A DNA stretch of 64,000 nucleotides from Sphingomonas sp. Leaf10 (GCF_001421245.1 NZ_LMKE01000013.1:77566-141565), one strand, 5' to 3'; shown: positions 52,608-62,071, counted from the stretch's first letter. The notes: a model not told the origin generated them from the letters alone. A program made the numbers and translations.

Positions 52608-53918
52608 ATGCGACCCCATATCATCATCCTTGGCGCCGGCTTTGGCGGGATCGCCGCGGCACAGGCGTTACGCGGAACCGACGCCGACGTGACGTTGATC
52701 GACCGGACCAACCACCACCTGTTCCAGCCTTTGCTGTATCAGGTGGCGGGCGCGGCACTGTCGCCAGCGGACATCGCGACCGCCAATCGTGCCCTGCTGC
52801 GGCGCAATAAGAACACGCGCATATTGATGGCCGAAGCAAACGGTATCGATGCTGCCGCGAACGAGCTTTGCCTCGCCGATGGACGGCGATTACGGTTCGA
52901 TTACCTGATCGTGGCTACCGGCGCGGGCTATAGCTTCTTCGGAAATGACGGCTGGCGCGACCATGCGTTCGTGTTGAAATCGATCGATGACGCGCTGGCG
53001 ATCCGGGCGGCGCTGCTGGGCGCGTTCGAGCGGGCTGAGCAATGCGACGACCCGGCCGAGTTGCGGCGGTTGCTGACCTTTGCCGTGGTCGGTGGCGGAC
53101 CTACGGGTGTCGAACTGGCGGGCACGATCGCCGAACTGGCGCGCACGACGCTGGCGCGCGACTTCAGCCGGGTCGATCCGCGCGCGACGCGGGTGGTGTT
53201 GTGCGAGATGGGCGACAACATTCTGGGCGCGTTCGATGGGAAGCTGTCGCAGGCCGCGCGCGAAATGCTCGAGTCACTGGGCGTCGAGGTGCGGACCGGT
53301 GAAAAGGTACAGGCGATCGACGAACGCGGGCTGACGGTCGGCGACCAGCGGATCGATGCGGCGGCGGTGCTATGGGCGGCCGGAACCGAAGCGCGGCCTG
53401 CCGCCGAATGGCTGTCGGCCGACGCCGCGCGCAACGGCGCGGTGAAGGTGCGGCCGGACTGTTCGGTGCCGGGCCATCCCAATATCTTTGCGATCGGCGA
53501 CGTGGCGAGTTTCGATGCCGGCGATGGCCCCCTGCCCGGTCTGGCCCCGGTTGCCAAGCAACAGGGGCATTTCGTCGGCAAGCTGCTGGCGGCGAAGGTG
53601 GCCGGGCACAGCCCCGACAACACGTTCCGCTATCGCGATTACGGAACGATGGCGGTGATCGGCCGGTCGCGCGCGGTGGCGGAGATAGCGGGGCTGAAGC
53701 TCGAGGGCTTCATCGCGTGGCTGGCATGGTCGCTGGTCCACCTGATGCTGCTGGTCGATTTCCGCAGCCGCATGTCGGTCTATGTCCATTGGGCTTGGTC
53801 GTGGTTCACCTATGGCCGCGGGGCGCGGTTGCTGACCGGCTATGCACCCGATCCGGGGGAGACGCCGCGCGCGGCGGTGCTGCCGGAGATTGAGGCGGAG
53901 GCAAGGGCGGCGGAATGA
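52608..53918 (+). CDS. ndh: NADH dehydrogenase type II (Ndh-like)
   Basis: Peripheral membrane flavoprotein of 436 residues that passes electrons from NADH to quinone without proton pumping. Two Rossmann folds: FAD loop ILGAGFGGIAAAQAL at the N-terminus and NAD loop VVGGGPTGVELAGTIAELAR near residue 160; the quinone/FAD motif is AIGDVASF. A C-terminal amphipathic stretch (IAWLAWSLVHLMLLVDFRS) anchors it. ATG at 52608 follows GGAGG; an ATG at 52590 has no such site. Confidence 0.92.
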   Translation: MRPHIIILGAGFGGIAAAQALRGTDADVTLIDRTNHHLFQPLLYQVAGAALSPADIATANRALLRRNKNTRILMAEANGIDAAANELCLADGRRLRFDYLIVATGAGYSFFGNDGWRDHAFVLKSIDDALAIRAALLGAFERAEQCDDPAELRRLLTFAVVGGGPTGVELAGTIAELARTTLARDFSRVDPRATRVVLCEMGDNILGAFDGKLSQAAREMLESLGVEVRTGEKVQAIDERGLTVGDQRIDAAAVLWAAGTEARPAAEWLSADAARNGAVKVRPDCSVPGHPNIFAIGDVASFDAGDGPLPGLAPVAKQQGHFVGKLLAAKVAGHSPDNTFRYRDYGTMAVIGRSRAVAEIAGLKLEGFIAWLAWSLVHLMLLVDFRSRMSVYVHWAWSWFTYGRGARLLTGYAPDPGETPRAAVLPEIEAEARAAE

Positions 53919-53934
53919 CCCAGACACCGGGCGG

Positions 53935-54010
53935 ACGCGCGCAGACGGGGGTCCATAGCCAAGGGCGTTGTGCTCCATGGCCCTGGATCCCTGCCTATGC
54001 GGGGATACGA
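53935..54010. repeat. Degenerate family A element
   Basis: GCGCAGACGGGGGTCCATAG and GGATCCCTGCCTATGCGGGG have the positions and shape of family A arms but carry several changes. Lies after ndh. Together with the copy at 54118 it fills the 420-base gap 53919-54338, in which no gene is seen. Confidence 0.55.
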
Positions 54011-54117
54011 TTTGGGGTGAGAGCATAACAGAACGCAAACGACCCGCGTGCATTATCTGCTACGACCAATCGATATTCAGTCCGGGCACTGTGGCTGTGC
54101 CTCACAGATGCGCGATC

Positions 54118-54211
54118 GTCACCCCCGCGCAGGCGGGGGTCCATATGCGCTGTGGTCGCCGATCCATCGCGAACGGTAGCGGCTAGAGATTCCCGCCTGC
54201 GCGGGAATGAC
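54118..54211. repeat. 94-bp paired palindrome (family A, copy 5)
   Basis: Begins GTCACCCCCGCGCAGGCGGG and ends TCCCGCCTGCGCGGGAATGA C. Weak flank similarity (CGATATTCAGTCC before, GATGTCGGTCGGCTC after) to copies 2-4 suggests a diverged extended element. Confidence 0.8.
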
Positions 54212-54283
54212 GAAATCCATCGGAACCGTCCGATGTCGGTCGGCTCAAGAGATGTGGCCGGCGGCGTGGGTGCCGCCAAACGC

Positions 54284-54320
54284 AAACGGCCCGCCCGCAT
54301 AGCCTGCGGACGGGCCGTTT
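54284..54320 (-). terminator. Strong hairpin between repeat and small gene
   Basis: AAACGGCCCGCCCGCA and TGCGGACGGGCCGTTT form a 16-bp stem with a single mismatch, closed by a 5-base loop. It lies downstream of the minus-strand gene at 54339. Confidence 0.75.
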
Positions 54321-54338
54321 CTTCTACGTCAGGGCAGA

Positions 54339-54641
54339 TCAGCCGACCCGGTTGCCCGCCATCGGGAAGCTGCCGAACGCGCCCGCGCCGACCGTGCCGG
54401 AAATCGTGTCGCCCTCGACGGTCGCTTCGCAGTCGAGCGTCATCGGCATCGGCACGACGATCGCGACCTTCCACGACAGCTTGTCGCCATCGACCTTGCC
54501 ATCGGTGATCTCGGTCGACCCCATCGCCCCGGAATAGGTGCCGGTGAAGGTGCCGCCGTCGCTCTTGACGTTCAACGTCGCCTGCTGGTCGCCCATCGGC
54601 GACTTGGTGATCGTGTTCCAGCTGCCATCGACATTCGCCAT
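54339..54641 (-). CDS. Small beta-rich hypothetical protein, 100 residues
   Basis: No signal peptide. Pattern of short strands: WNTITKSPMGDQQATLNVKS, GGTFTGTYSGAMGSTEITDG, KLSWKVAIVVPMPMTLDCEA and VEGDTISGTVGAGAFG. The sequence is like conserved small proteins of alphaproteobacteria that I recall without a name; a calycin-like or meander fold is likely. GGAGAG precedes the ATG. It lies just after the M16 protease gene (11 bases), so they are likely co-transcribed. Confidence 0.75.
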   Translation of the reverse strand: MANVDGSWNTITKSPMGDQQATLNVKSDGGTFTGTYSGAMGSTEITDGKVDGDKLSWKVAIVVPMPMTLDCEATVEGDTISGTVGAGAFGSFPMAGNRVG

Positions 54642-54652
54642 CTTCGCTCTCC

Positions 54653-57514
54653 TTACTTCGCCGCGGCGGCCGGGGCGGACGGCGGCGTTGCCGCTACCAC
54701 CTCCACCGGCAATCCGAGCGCGTCAAGCTGCGGCCGGACGGTGGCCGCGTTGCCGACGACCACGTAAACGAAGCGATTGGGATCGAGTGCCCGCCGTGCC
54801 GCAGCGTCAAGTTGCGGGATGGTGAGCGCCCGATATTTTTGCGGCAGGGTCGCCTGATAATTGTCGGGGCGGCCGAGGAAGTCGTTCGACTGCATCGCGC
54901 CCAGCACCGCGCCGGACGTTTCATAGGTGCCGGCAAGCTGACGGGTTTCGCCGTCGATCGAGCGCTGGAACTCGACCTGAGTCACGCCCTGATTGCCGAG
55001 AAAGCCGCTGATCTGTTCGCGCAGCGACGCGATGGCCGGGCCGGTCTTGTCGGCCTGCACCGGCGCGTTGATGACATAGGGGACCGCATTCTGCATCAGG
55101 CGGTAACCGCCGCCCGCGCCATAGGACCAGTGCTTGGCTTCGCGCAGGTCCATGTTGATCCGGCTGAGGAAGCCCGAACCGAGCACGGTGTTGGCGGTGG
55201 TGACCGCCAGCGTGTCCGACTTGGCCGCCAGCGGCGTCATCTGTCCAGCGACGATCAGCGACTGCGGCGAATCGGGGCGGTCGATCAGCACGATCTTCGG
55301 CGTGGTGGTCGCGCGCTGTGCCGGGAAAGTCTTGGTCCCGGCGGTGCCGGTCGCGCGCCAGTCGCCGATACCCGCGTTGAGCGCCGCCTGCACCTCGGCC
55401 AGCGGCCGGTCGGACACGACGAACACCTTCGCCTTGTCGGGCCGCAGCCATGCGCCGCGCCATGCCATCAGGTCGGCACGGGTCAGCGACGCGACCGCCG
55501 CCGGATCGCCGACGCCCGCCGCCAGCTTCGCATAGGGCGAATCGGTACCATAGAGCAGCGGCGGCAGGATCATGTCGGCCAGCCCTTGCGGATTGGTCCG
55601 CTGCTGCCCGATCTGCGCCAGCACCTGTCCGCGCACCCGCTCGATCTCCGCTGCGTCGAACGCCGGGTTGCGCAGTACGTCGGCGAACAGCAACGCCGAA
55701 CTGTTGAGATTGGCGCTGGGCGTCGAGAAACCGATCGTCGTCTGGTCGGCGGAATTATTGCCGTAGATCGACATGCCAAGCCGTTCCTTCGCCTCGGCCA
55801 GCGCGATCGAATTGCGGGTGGTGGTGCCTTCGTCGAGGACAGACATGGTCATGCCGGCGGTACCGAGCTTGCCGGGCACGTCGGCAGCGATGCCGGCGTC
55901 GAAGGCCATCGACACCTGCGTCACCGGCACGGCGGTCCGCTGCGCATAGACCAGTTCCATCCCGTTGGCGAGGCGGCTGCGCGTCACCTTTGGGAATTGC
56001 AGCTGGCCGCCGGCATCGGGCACGGCGGGCATCGCGCCGCGCGTACCTTGGGCCGGACCCTGCGCCTGGGCGGGCGTGCTGTTGTCGGCGACCTTGGGCA
56101 CCGCCTTCGCTTCCTCATAGCCCTCGCGCTTGCCGTTCTCGACGATCAGCGTGTAGGCCGGGCGCGAAATCCACTTCTGCGCGGCGGCGCGGGCGCGATC
56201 CGGCGTCATCGTCGCCAGCGCGTTCAGCTCCTTCTTATAGAAGCCCGGATCGTTCGAGTAGAGTTCGCCCGACGCCAGCGCGACCGCCTTGCCCCCAAAG
56301 CCGCCGACCGATTCGAGGCCGGAGATGGTGCCCGATACATTGGTGGTGGCGACCCGCGCCACTTCGTCGGCGGTCGGGCCGGTACGCAGATAATCGGCGA
56401 TCATCTGATCCAGTTTCGCCTCGACGACCTCCGTCTTGACGCCCGGCCGCACGATCGCGCGGACGATTAGCATCCCGGCCTGCGACAGCGACTGGACGCC
56501 GGCCGACACCTGCACCGCCAGCTTGTCCTTCTTCACCAGTTCGTTGTCGAGCCGCGACGAGGCGAGGCCGCCGAACGCACTCATCGCCACATCGAGCGCC
56601 GGCGCGTCGGGATCGTTCAGTCCCGGCACCGGCCAGACCTTCATGATCATCGTCGCAGCGACGTTATCCTTCATCACCTCGCGCACCGGCGAGGCGAGGG
56701 TCGGCACGGTGATCTTCGGCAGGACCGATTCCGGCCCCTTCGCGATCGCGCCGAAATATTTCTCGACCAGCGGGCGGGCTTCCTTGGCGTCGATATCGCC
56801 GGCGAGCACGAGCACCGCATTGTTCGGGCCGTAATGGCCGCGGAACCAGTTCTTCACATCCTCGAGGCTGGCGGCGTCGAGATCGGCCATCGAACCGATC
56901 ACCGAGTGGCGATAGGGGTGGCCAACCGGGAAGATGCCCTCGGTCATCTTGTAGCGGACCAGACCGTAGGGCTGGTTGTCGCCCTGCCGCTTTTCATTCT
57001 GCACGACGCCGCGCTGTTCATCGAGCACGCCCTGCGTCACCGCGCCGAGCAGATAGCCCATGCGGTCGGATTCGAGGAACAGCGCGCGGTCGAGCGCGGG
57101 CTTCGGCACCGTTTCGAAATAATTGGTGCGGTCATAGCTGGTCGTGCCGTTCAGGTCGGTGGCGCCGATCGAACGCAGCGGATCGAAGAAATCGCCTGGC
57201 GCATTCTCCGATCCGTTGAACATCAGATGCTCGAACAGATGCGCGAACCCCGTCTTCCCCTTCGGCTCATGCTTCGACCCGACGTCGTACCAGACGGACA
57301 CAGCAACAATCGGCGCCTTGCGATCGGTGTGGGTGATGACCGTAAGGCCGTTGGGGAGGGTAAATTTTTCGTAGGGAATGTTCACCGGCGCGACCAGCGC
57401 CGACAACGGTGCGGCCTTGATCGGCGCGGGCGCAGGGGCCGCGGACTGGGCGAACGCACTGCCCCCGACAAGCGCCGTGGACGCGAGCAGGACGGACGCG
57501 ACGGTACGAAACAT
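54653..57514 (-). CDS. M16-family metallopeptidase, two domains in one chain
   Basis: Exported zinc peptidase of 953 residues. Signal peptide MFRTVASVLLASTALVGGSA. The first half holds the inverted zinc motif His92-Glu95-His96 (AHLFEHLMFNG) and the distal Glu173 in VVQNEKRQ. The second half (from about residue 500) has the same fold but no HxxEH, so it is probably the substrate-binding, inactive half, as in pitrilysin-type two-domain proteins. The ATG at 57514 follows GTGGGGG. Periplasmic peptide degradation is the likely role. Confidence 0.92.
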   Translation of the reverse strand: MFRTVASVLLASTALVGGSAFAQSAAPAPAPIKAAPLSALVAPVNIPYEKFTLPNGLTVITHTDRKAPIVAVSVWYDVGSKHEPKGKTGFAHLFEHLMFNGSENAPGDFFDPLRSIGATDLNGTTSYDRTNYFETVPKPALDRALFLESDRMGYLLGAVTQGVLDEQRGVVQNEKRQGDNQPYGLVRYKMTEGIFPVGHPYRHSVIGSMADLDAASLEDVKNWFRGHYGPNNAVLVLAGDIDAKEARPLVEKYFGAIAKGPESVLPKITVPTLASPVREVMKDNVAATMIMKVWPVPGLNDPDAPALDVAMSAFGGLASSRLDNELVKKDKLAVQVSAGVQSLSQAGMLIVRAIVRPGVKTEVVEAKLDQMIADYLRTGPTADEVARVATTNVSGTISGLESVGGFGGKAVALASGELYSNDPGFYKKELNALATMTPDRARAAAQKWISRPAYTLIVENGKREGYEEAKAVPKVADNSTPAQAQGPAQGTRGAMPAVPDAGGQLQFPKVTRSRLANGMELVYAQRTAVPVTQVSMAFDAGIAADVPGKLGTAGMTMSVLDEGTTTRNSIALAEAKERLGMSIYGNNSADQTTIGFSTPSANLNSSALLFADVLRNPAFDAAEIERVRGQVLAQIGQQRTNPQGLADMILPPLLYGTDSPYAKLAAGVGDPAAVASLTRADLMAWRGAWLRPDKAKVFVVSDRPLAEVQAALNAGIGDWRATGTAGTKTFPAQRATTTPKIVLIDRPDSPQSLIVAGQMTPLAAKSDTLAVTTANTVLGSGFLSRINMDLREAKHWSYGAGGGYRLMQNAVPYVINAPVQADKTGPAIASLREQISGFLGNQGVTQVEFQRSIDGETRQLAGTYETSGAVLGAMQSNDFLGRPDNYQATLPQKYRALTIPQLDAAARRALDPNRFVYVVVGNAATVRPQLDALGLPVEVVAATPPSAPAAAAK

Positions 57515-57627
57515 GGAACCCCCACACATTATCGATAAACGGAATGATGGTGTATGGCCTTGGTTTGTAACGCGCAAGCGCGATGACGTTGCCCGTCGCC
57601 CTCCCGTTTCTTACCCCAATGTAACTT

Positions 57628-57855
57628 ATGATGTCTTCGGAGCGATCGGCCGTTTTGACGGTTTTCATCGCGCAAACCGAGATTATGTTGCGACGCGCCA
57701 TGACTATTCCATTCGAAACGCTTCGCTCGATCCTGCCGATGGCCGACCAATTCGATCGCCTGCTGGCGATCGGCTGGGAGGATATTGGGGGTGTCATCCT
57801 GGCGATGGGAGGCATTGCCTTCCTGACGGCGGTCGGCGCCTTGCGCTCACGCTGA
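57628..57855 (+). CDS. Putative small membrane protein
   Basis: A 75-residue frame with one C-terminal hydrophobic helix (IGGVILAMGGIAFLTAVGAL) ending in RSR. Starts at 57628, 57685 or 57700 (MTIPFETLRS) are possible; none has a strong ribosome site. It lies upstream of a lipoprotein gene and divergent from the protease gene. It may not be a gene at all. Confidence 0.4.
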   Translation: MMSSERSAVLTVFIAQTEIMLRRAMTIPFETLRSILPMADQFDRLLAIGWEDIGGVILAMGGIAFLTAVGALRSR

Positions 57856-57934
57856 CCGCCCACGTCATAAACGTTGCTGCATAGCAACATTCTCTCGGGG
57901 ACGTGTTCTGGTCCCGGATGAAAGGTGTATTTGC

Positions 57935-58390
57935 ATGATCCGATCGATGATGCCCCTGTTGGCAGGGCTGATGGTGGCCGCGTGCGGAACGTCGGCGAAC
58001 ACGGTGACGACGGAGGACAAGGTCGAGCGCGTCGATCTGCGCCATCTGGTCGAGACCGATGTCGCCGGCAACGGAATCGAACGCTATCCGCTGGAAGGGA
58101 CGGTCATTCCGACCCCATCGGACGACCAGTCGCGCTACGAACTGCTACGCCAGCGCAAAACCGCCGCCGGCACGACGATCGCGATCCTGCGCCAGCAGCG
58201 CGGCGACCGCTTCGTTTACGCCCGCACCGAGCTGGATTGCGACCGCAACCTGTTTCATGTCGTCGGCGTGGCGGACACCCGCGCGCATGTCGAAACCAAT
58301 GTCGCGCATGACGGGCCGTTGCGCTCGACGTCCGGTCTGCCGCTGCGCCAGGAGCTGTCGCGCTTTATCTGTCAGCGCGCCGAGGTGTAA
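57935..58390 (+). CDS. Putative lipoprotein, 151 residues
   Basis: Signal with lipobox: MIRSMMPLLAGLMVAACGTS, so Cys17 should be acylated. The mature part (VDLRHLVETDVAGNGIERYP, LLRQRKTAAGTTIAILRQQR, FVYARTELDCDRNLFHVV) contains two further cysteines that may pair. No domain recognised. The gene converges on the membrane-protein gene at 58394, with 3 bases between stops. Confidence 0.75.
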   Translation: MIRSMMPLLAGLMVAACGTSANTVTTEDKVERVDLRHLVETDVAGNGIERYPLEGTVIPTPSDDQSRYELLRQRKTAAGTTIAILRQQRGDRFVYARTELDCDRNLFHVVGVADTRAHVETNVAHDGPLRSTSGLPLRQELSRFICQRAEV

Positions 58391-58393
58391 CGG

Positions 58394-59392
58394 CTATTCG
58401 CCCGCCGGCGGGACCGCCGGCGTGGCGACCTCCGCCTCGAACGCTGGATCGGGATCGGCCACGGGCAGCGTCCCGCGCCGGCGTTCGAAGCTGGTGAGCA
58501 GGAAGAACAGCAGGTTGCTGCCCTGCGTCAGCGCACCGCCCGCGAGCAACAGCCCCGCCATCGCCGCACGCGGGCCGTCGATGATATGACTCATCTCCAG
58601 CGCGGCCGACAGGAACAGCAGGTCGCGGTTGGGGACGATCGGCAGGCGGCTGATGACCATCTGCACCGTCAGGAACGTGACCCACACCCCCCATGACTGG
58701 TCGGGCAATACCACCGCCCATTGCGTCGCCTGTAGCAGGACGACGATCAGAATGCGGATGACGTGGATGCCGAGCACGGTGGCAGCGACGCGCCACGGGA
58801 CGGACAGGATCTGGCTGCGCAGGCGAAGCAGCAGCGGCGTCAGGAACGCCGCGACCAGCAGTCCGGCAAGGATGACGCCCCCCGCCGAATGCAGCCAGTC
58901 CGCGATCCATTTGGCACGGCCGGTCGCCGTGAACAGGATCAGCAGCGCGGAGGTGATCGCCGCCGACGCCAAGGCGGAAAGGATCGCATTGTCCTTGATC
59001 GCCAGCAGCAAGGTCTTGGACGCGATGCCGAGCCGCTGGCGCGCCCAGACGAACAGATACAGCTCGCCCGAATAGCCGACGAACGCCGAGTTGAAGACCC
59101 GCTTTCGCACGAATACCGGCAGCGCGCCGGGCAATGACCGTCCGAGCAGGCGGCGGAAAATGAAGACCTCCGATACCGGCAATGCCATGAACATCACGAC
59201 GAACAGGATGTAGAACCATGGTGTGCGTGGCAACGCGGCGGCGACGTTGCCCCACCCGATCGCGCGGACCTTCAGGACCAGCCACAGCAGAACGCCGACG
59301 AAGAACAGCGCGCGAAAGACCTTGCCCAATCGAGCCGCCGCCGGGGTCTGCGACCAGTCGTGCAGCCGCTGCCCATGTTCGGCGAGGGTCAA
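58394..59392 (-). CDS. Polytopic membrane protein, LPG-synthase-TM/flippase-like (UPF0104 type)
   Basis: A 332-residue protein with about eight hydrophobic helices and a conserved pattern like SEVFIFRRLLGRSLPGALPV, SGELYLFVWARQRLG and ISRLPIVPNRDLLFLSAAL that resembles the membrane domain of lysylphosphatidylglycerol synthetase/AglD-type proteins. The presence beside glycosyltransferases suggests a role in lipid-linked sugars or export. The start is TTG at 59392, which overlaps the stop of the upstream glycosyltransferase in TTGA. The family call is moderate. Confidence 0.7.
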   Translation of the reverse strand: MTLAEHGQRLHDWSQTPAAARLGKVFRALFFVGVLLWLVLKVRAIGWGNVAAALPRTPWFYILFVVMFMALPVSEVFIFRRLLGRSLPGALPVFVRKRVFNSAFVGYSGELYLFVWARQRLGIASKTLLLAIKDNAILSALASAAITSALLILFTATGRAKWIADWLHSAGGVILAGLLVAAFLTPLLLRLRSQILSVPWRVAATVLGIHVIRILIVVLLQATQWAVVLPDQSWGVWVTFLTVQMVISRLPIVPNRDLLFLSAALEMSHIIDGPRAAMAGLLLAGGALTQGSNLLFFLLTSFERRRGTLPVADPDPAFEAEVATPAVPPAGE

Positions 59393-60165
59393 GCGAATAC
59401 TCCGGCGCTACGCGAATCGGCAACGAAGGCTTCGAACGCGGCGCGGGTCTCGGCATCGAGGCGGAAGCGCGAATGGCGCCACTTGCCGCCGGGGATGAGC
59501 GAGCGGAGCGCATATTCGATCGCGGCGGCGGGAGTGTTGCGTACCCGGCGTTCGAAATGGGTCCGCTCCCAGGTGTTCGATCCATGGAAGGCGCGGACGA
59601 ACAGACCGGGCGCGTCGAGCACGCCGATGCGGTCGATAGGCCAGTGCGCGAGAAAGTCGGTATCCTCGCCGCGCCGCTTTTCGGGATAGCGGGCGGTTGG
59701 GTCGGCGCGGTGGACGATGCTGCCAGGTACGCCCGGCTCCAGCGTGCCGACATAAGGGTGATCGAACCAACCGGGTGCGTCGAGATGCATCAGCGTACCG
59801 CGCAGGACGCAGGCATCCTTGCCCTGATCCAACACCGCGACCTGTCGCACCAGCCGGTCGGGATGATACCAGTCGTCATCATCCCATTGCGCGACGACCG
59901 ATCCGCGCGCGAGGTCGAGCGTGCGGTTGCGTAAACGTCCTAGCGTGGTTTCGGGCGTCCTGGCGACGCGGTCGTAGAGGAGCCGGTCGACGGGGATGTC
60001 GGCGAACAGCGACGTATAGTCCTGATCCCCGTCATCGACGACGACCAGTTCACGGTTCGCCCAGCGTTGCCGCAGGAAACAGTCGACCGCCCGCCGCGCC
60101 AGCGCGGCCCGGTTCGCGGTCACCATCACGCAGCTCACCCGCGCGCCGTCATCCGACCAGTTCAT
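59389..60165 (-). CDS. Family 2 glycosyltransferase
   Basis: A 258-residue GT-A fold transferase. Motifs: VSCVMVTANRAALARRAVDC, ELVVVDDGDQDY, VAQWDDDDWYHPDR (the DXD-like metal site) and GEDTDFLAHW with a catalytic-base-like acid. No membrane helix. The ATG at 60165 was chosen with AAGG upstream; a TTG at 60201 would add 12 residues. It overlaps the next gene by four bases. It is divergent from two further glycosyltransferase genes. Confidence 0.88.
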   Translation of the reverse strand: MNWSDDGARVSCVMVTANRAALARRAVDCFLRQRWANRELVVVDDGDQDYTSLFADIPVDRLLYDRVARTPETTLGRLRNRTLDLARGSVVAQWDDDDWYHPDRLVRQVAVLDQGKDACVLRGTLMHLDAPGWFDHPYVGTLEPGVPGSIVHRADPTARYPEKRRGEDTDFLAHWPIDRIGVLDAPGLFVRAFHGSNTWERTHFERRVRNTPAAAIEYALRSLIPGGKWRHSRFRLDAETRAAFEAFVADSRSAGVFA

Positions 60166-60242
60166 CGCCAGCGCCTTAGCCGCAGCATCGGCGCTCGACA
60201 ATCGGGTGGCGCTGCCAGCGATGCGCTGGTAGCCGGACGGCG

Positions 60243-61298
60243 ATGCGGATCATCTTCGTTCTGACCTATCCCACCCATCACGGCGTCGCCGACACCGACG
60301 AATGGCTGCGCTGGGACAATCGCGATAAGCGGATGCCGGGTATCCTGACCGAGATGGGGGTCGAGAGCGAGTTGTGGGCGCTAGCCCCGGCACCATTCGA
60401 TACCGTTGCGGCGCTCGATGGAGTCGCCCCCTACCTCATTCGGCTGTTCGCGCCGTCGAACCCGGCGGCCAAGACCCGCGATCAGGTGAGCGACGCGATG
60501 GTTGCGGCGGCGCGCACCGATCCTGCCAACCTGTTCGTGCTGGTCGGCAGCAATGGCGGCGCGGGGTTCGACCTGTTCGACCGAGTTTTGCGACCGGATC
60601 GGCGGCGGTTCGCGGTCATCATCGGCGGCGATTACTGGAGCCGGATCGTGCCCCATGCCGCCTTCGTCTTTCCCGAGACATCGGTGCAGGAGGCGAAGCT
60701 GACTGGCCCAAGCTGGCGCTTCTGGCGGCGGTCGGTGCCGGCGGCGCGGATGCAGCGGCTGCCCAAGACGATCGACACCGATCGCTTCGCACCAATGGCG
60801 GCCGAAAAGCGGTTCGACGTGATCTCGACCAGCCGGCTCAGCCCGTACAAGAAGTTCGACGAGATCGCGACGCTCGGCGAGACGATGCGGGTGGCGGTGA
60901 TCGGCGACGGACCGCAGGCGGCGGAGTTGCGCGCGCGCTTCCCCCAGGTCACGTGGCTGGGACATGTTCCCAACGGACAGGTGCCGGCGATGCTGGCGCA
61001 GGCGCGGCTGTTCTTTCATGCCGGGCGTCGCGACTATTTCCCGCGCGCGATCCCGGAGGCGATGGCGTGCGGACTGCCGGCGGTGGCGTTCGACGACCGG
61101 ATCGGGACGGACGTCATCCCGCCCGAATGCGGCCTGCTGGTGCGCGATGGCGATTATCGGCAGCGGGTGGCGGCGTTGCTGACCGATCCGGACCGGCTCG
61201 ACGCGATGGGGCACACGGCACGGGCGCATACAGTGGCGACGCATGGGCCGCGATCGTCGGTGGCGGCGTGTCGGCGGCTGATCGAGGTGGCGGGGTGA
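60243..61298 (+). CDS. GT4-type (family 1) glycosyltransferase
   Basis: A 351-residue GT-B fold protein. N-terminal domain begins MRIIFVLTYPTHHG. The C-terminal nucleotide-sugar domain has STSRLSPYKKFDEIATLGE, VAVIGDGPQAAELRARFP, WLGHVPNGQVPAMLAQARLF and PRAIPEAMACGLPAVAFD, with the E-x7-E like motif (PEAMACGLPA). Substrate unknown. Its stop overlaps the GTG of the following GT2 gene in GTGA. Confidence 0.88.
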   Translation: MRIIFVLTYPTHHGVADTDEWLRWDNRDKRMPGILTEMGVESELWALAPAPFDTVAALDGVAPYLIRLFAPSNPAAKTRDQVSDAMVAAARTDPANLFVLVGSNGGAGFDLFDRVLRPDRRRFAVIIGGDYWSRIVPHAAFVFPETSVQEAKLTGPSWRFWRRSVPAARMQRLPKTIDTDRFAPMAAEKRFDVISTSRLSPYKKFDEIATLGETMRVAVIGDGPQAAELRARFPQVTWLGHVPNGQVPAMLAQARLFFHAGRRDYFPRAIPEAMACGLPAVAFDDRIGTDVIPPECGLLVRDGDYRQRVAALLTDPDRLDAMGHTARAHTVATHGPRSSVAACRRLIEVAG

Positions 61299-62065
61299 CG
61301 CGCTGGACCTTCGTCATCGCCTATTACAACGAGGCGGACTTTCTGCCCGTGACGCTGGCGGCGCTGGCGGGGCAGACGGTGCCGTTTCGGCTGGTGCTGG
61401 TCGACAATGGGTCGACCGACGGGTCGGACGCGATCGCTCAGGGCTTTGCTGCGCCGGGGGTTGAGGTCGTCCATCTTCACGAGGCGCGGCCGGGGAAGAT
61501 CCATGCGCTCGAAGCGGCGATGGCCGAGTTGACCACGGAGTTCTGCGCGTTCGGCGATGCCGATACCTTTTATCCACCGCACTATCTGGCCGAGGCGGAG
61601 CGGGCCTTCGATGCCGATCCCGATACGGTTGCGGTGATGGCGCTGGGGGTCGATGCGTCGGGGCAGACGCTGCGGCGGGCGCTGTATTCGGGGATCGTGA
61701 CGCGGGTGCTGTCCAAGCAGACGCATACCGGCGGCTATGGGCAGGCGTTTCGGACGGAGGCGCTGGTTGCGGCGGGGGGATTTTCGGAACGGCATTGGCC
61801 GTACGTGCTGCTGGACCATGAGATCATGCAGCGGGTCGCTAAGCTCGGGCGGGTGGTGTATCCGTTCCGCTTCTGGGCCAAGCCCTCGCCGCGTCGGTCG
61901 GACCGGCGGCGGGTGCGCTGGACGCTGGCGGAGCGGCTTTTATACCATGCGACGCCGCTTGCGGCGAAGGATTGGTATTTTTACCGGTTCCTCGGACCGC
62001 GACTGAAGGCGCGGGGTGTTACGCATTTGAATTTGCGCGATAAACCTTGGGAAGCGAAGGGGTAG
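61295..62065 (+). CDS. Family 2 glycosyltransferase
   Basis: A 256-residue GT-A transferase: VTRWTFVIAYYNEADFLPVT at the N-terminus, RLVLVDNGSTDGSDAIAQGF, EFCAFGDADTFYPPHYL as the metal site and GGYGQAFRTEALVAAGGFSE, LLDHEIMQRVAK as acceptor region. Start GTG at 61295 is coupled to the upstream gene. With the divergent pair it forms a cell-surface polysaccharide or glycolipid cluster; a polymer cannot be named. Confidence 0.87.
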   Translation: MTRWTFVIAYYNEADFLPVTLAALAGQTVPFRLVLVDNGSTDGSDAIAQGFAAPGVEVVHLHEARPGKIHALEAAMAELTTEFCAFGDADTFYPPHYLAEAERAFDADPDTVAVMALGVDASGQTLRRALYSGIVTRVLSKQTHTGGYGQAFRTEALVAAGGFSERHWPYVLLDHEIMQRVAKLGRVVYPFRFWAKPSPRRSDRRRVRWTLAERLLYHATPLAAKDWYFYRFLGPRLKARGVTHLNLRDKPWEAKG

Positions 62066-62071
62066 ACGCGG

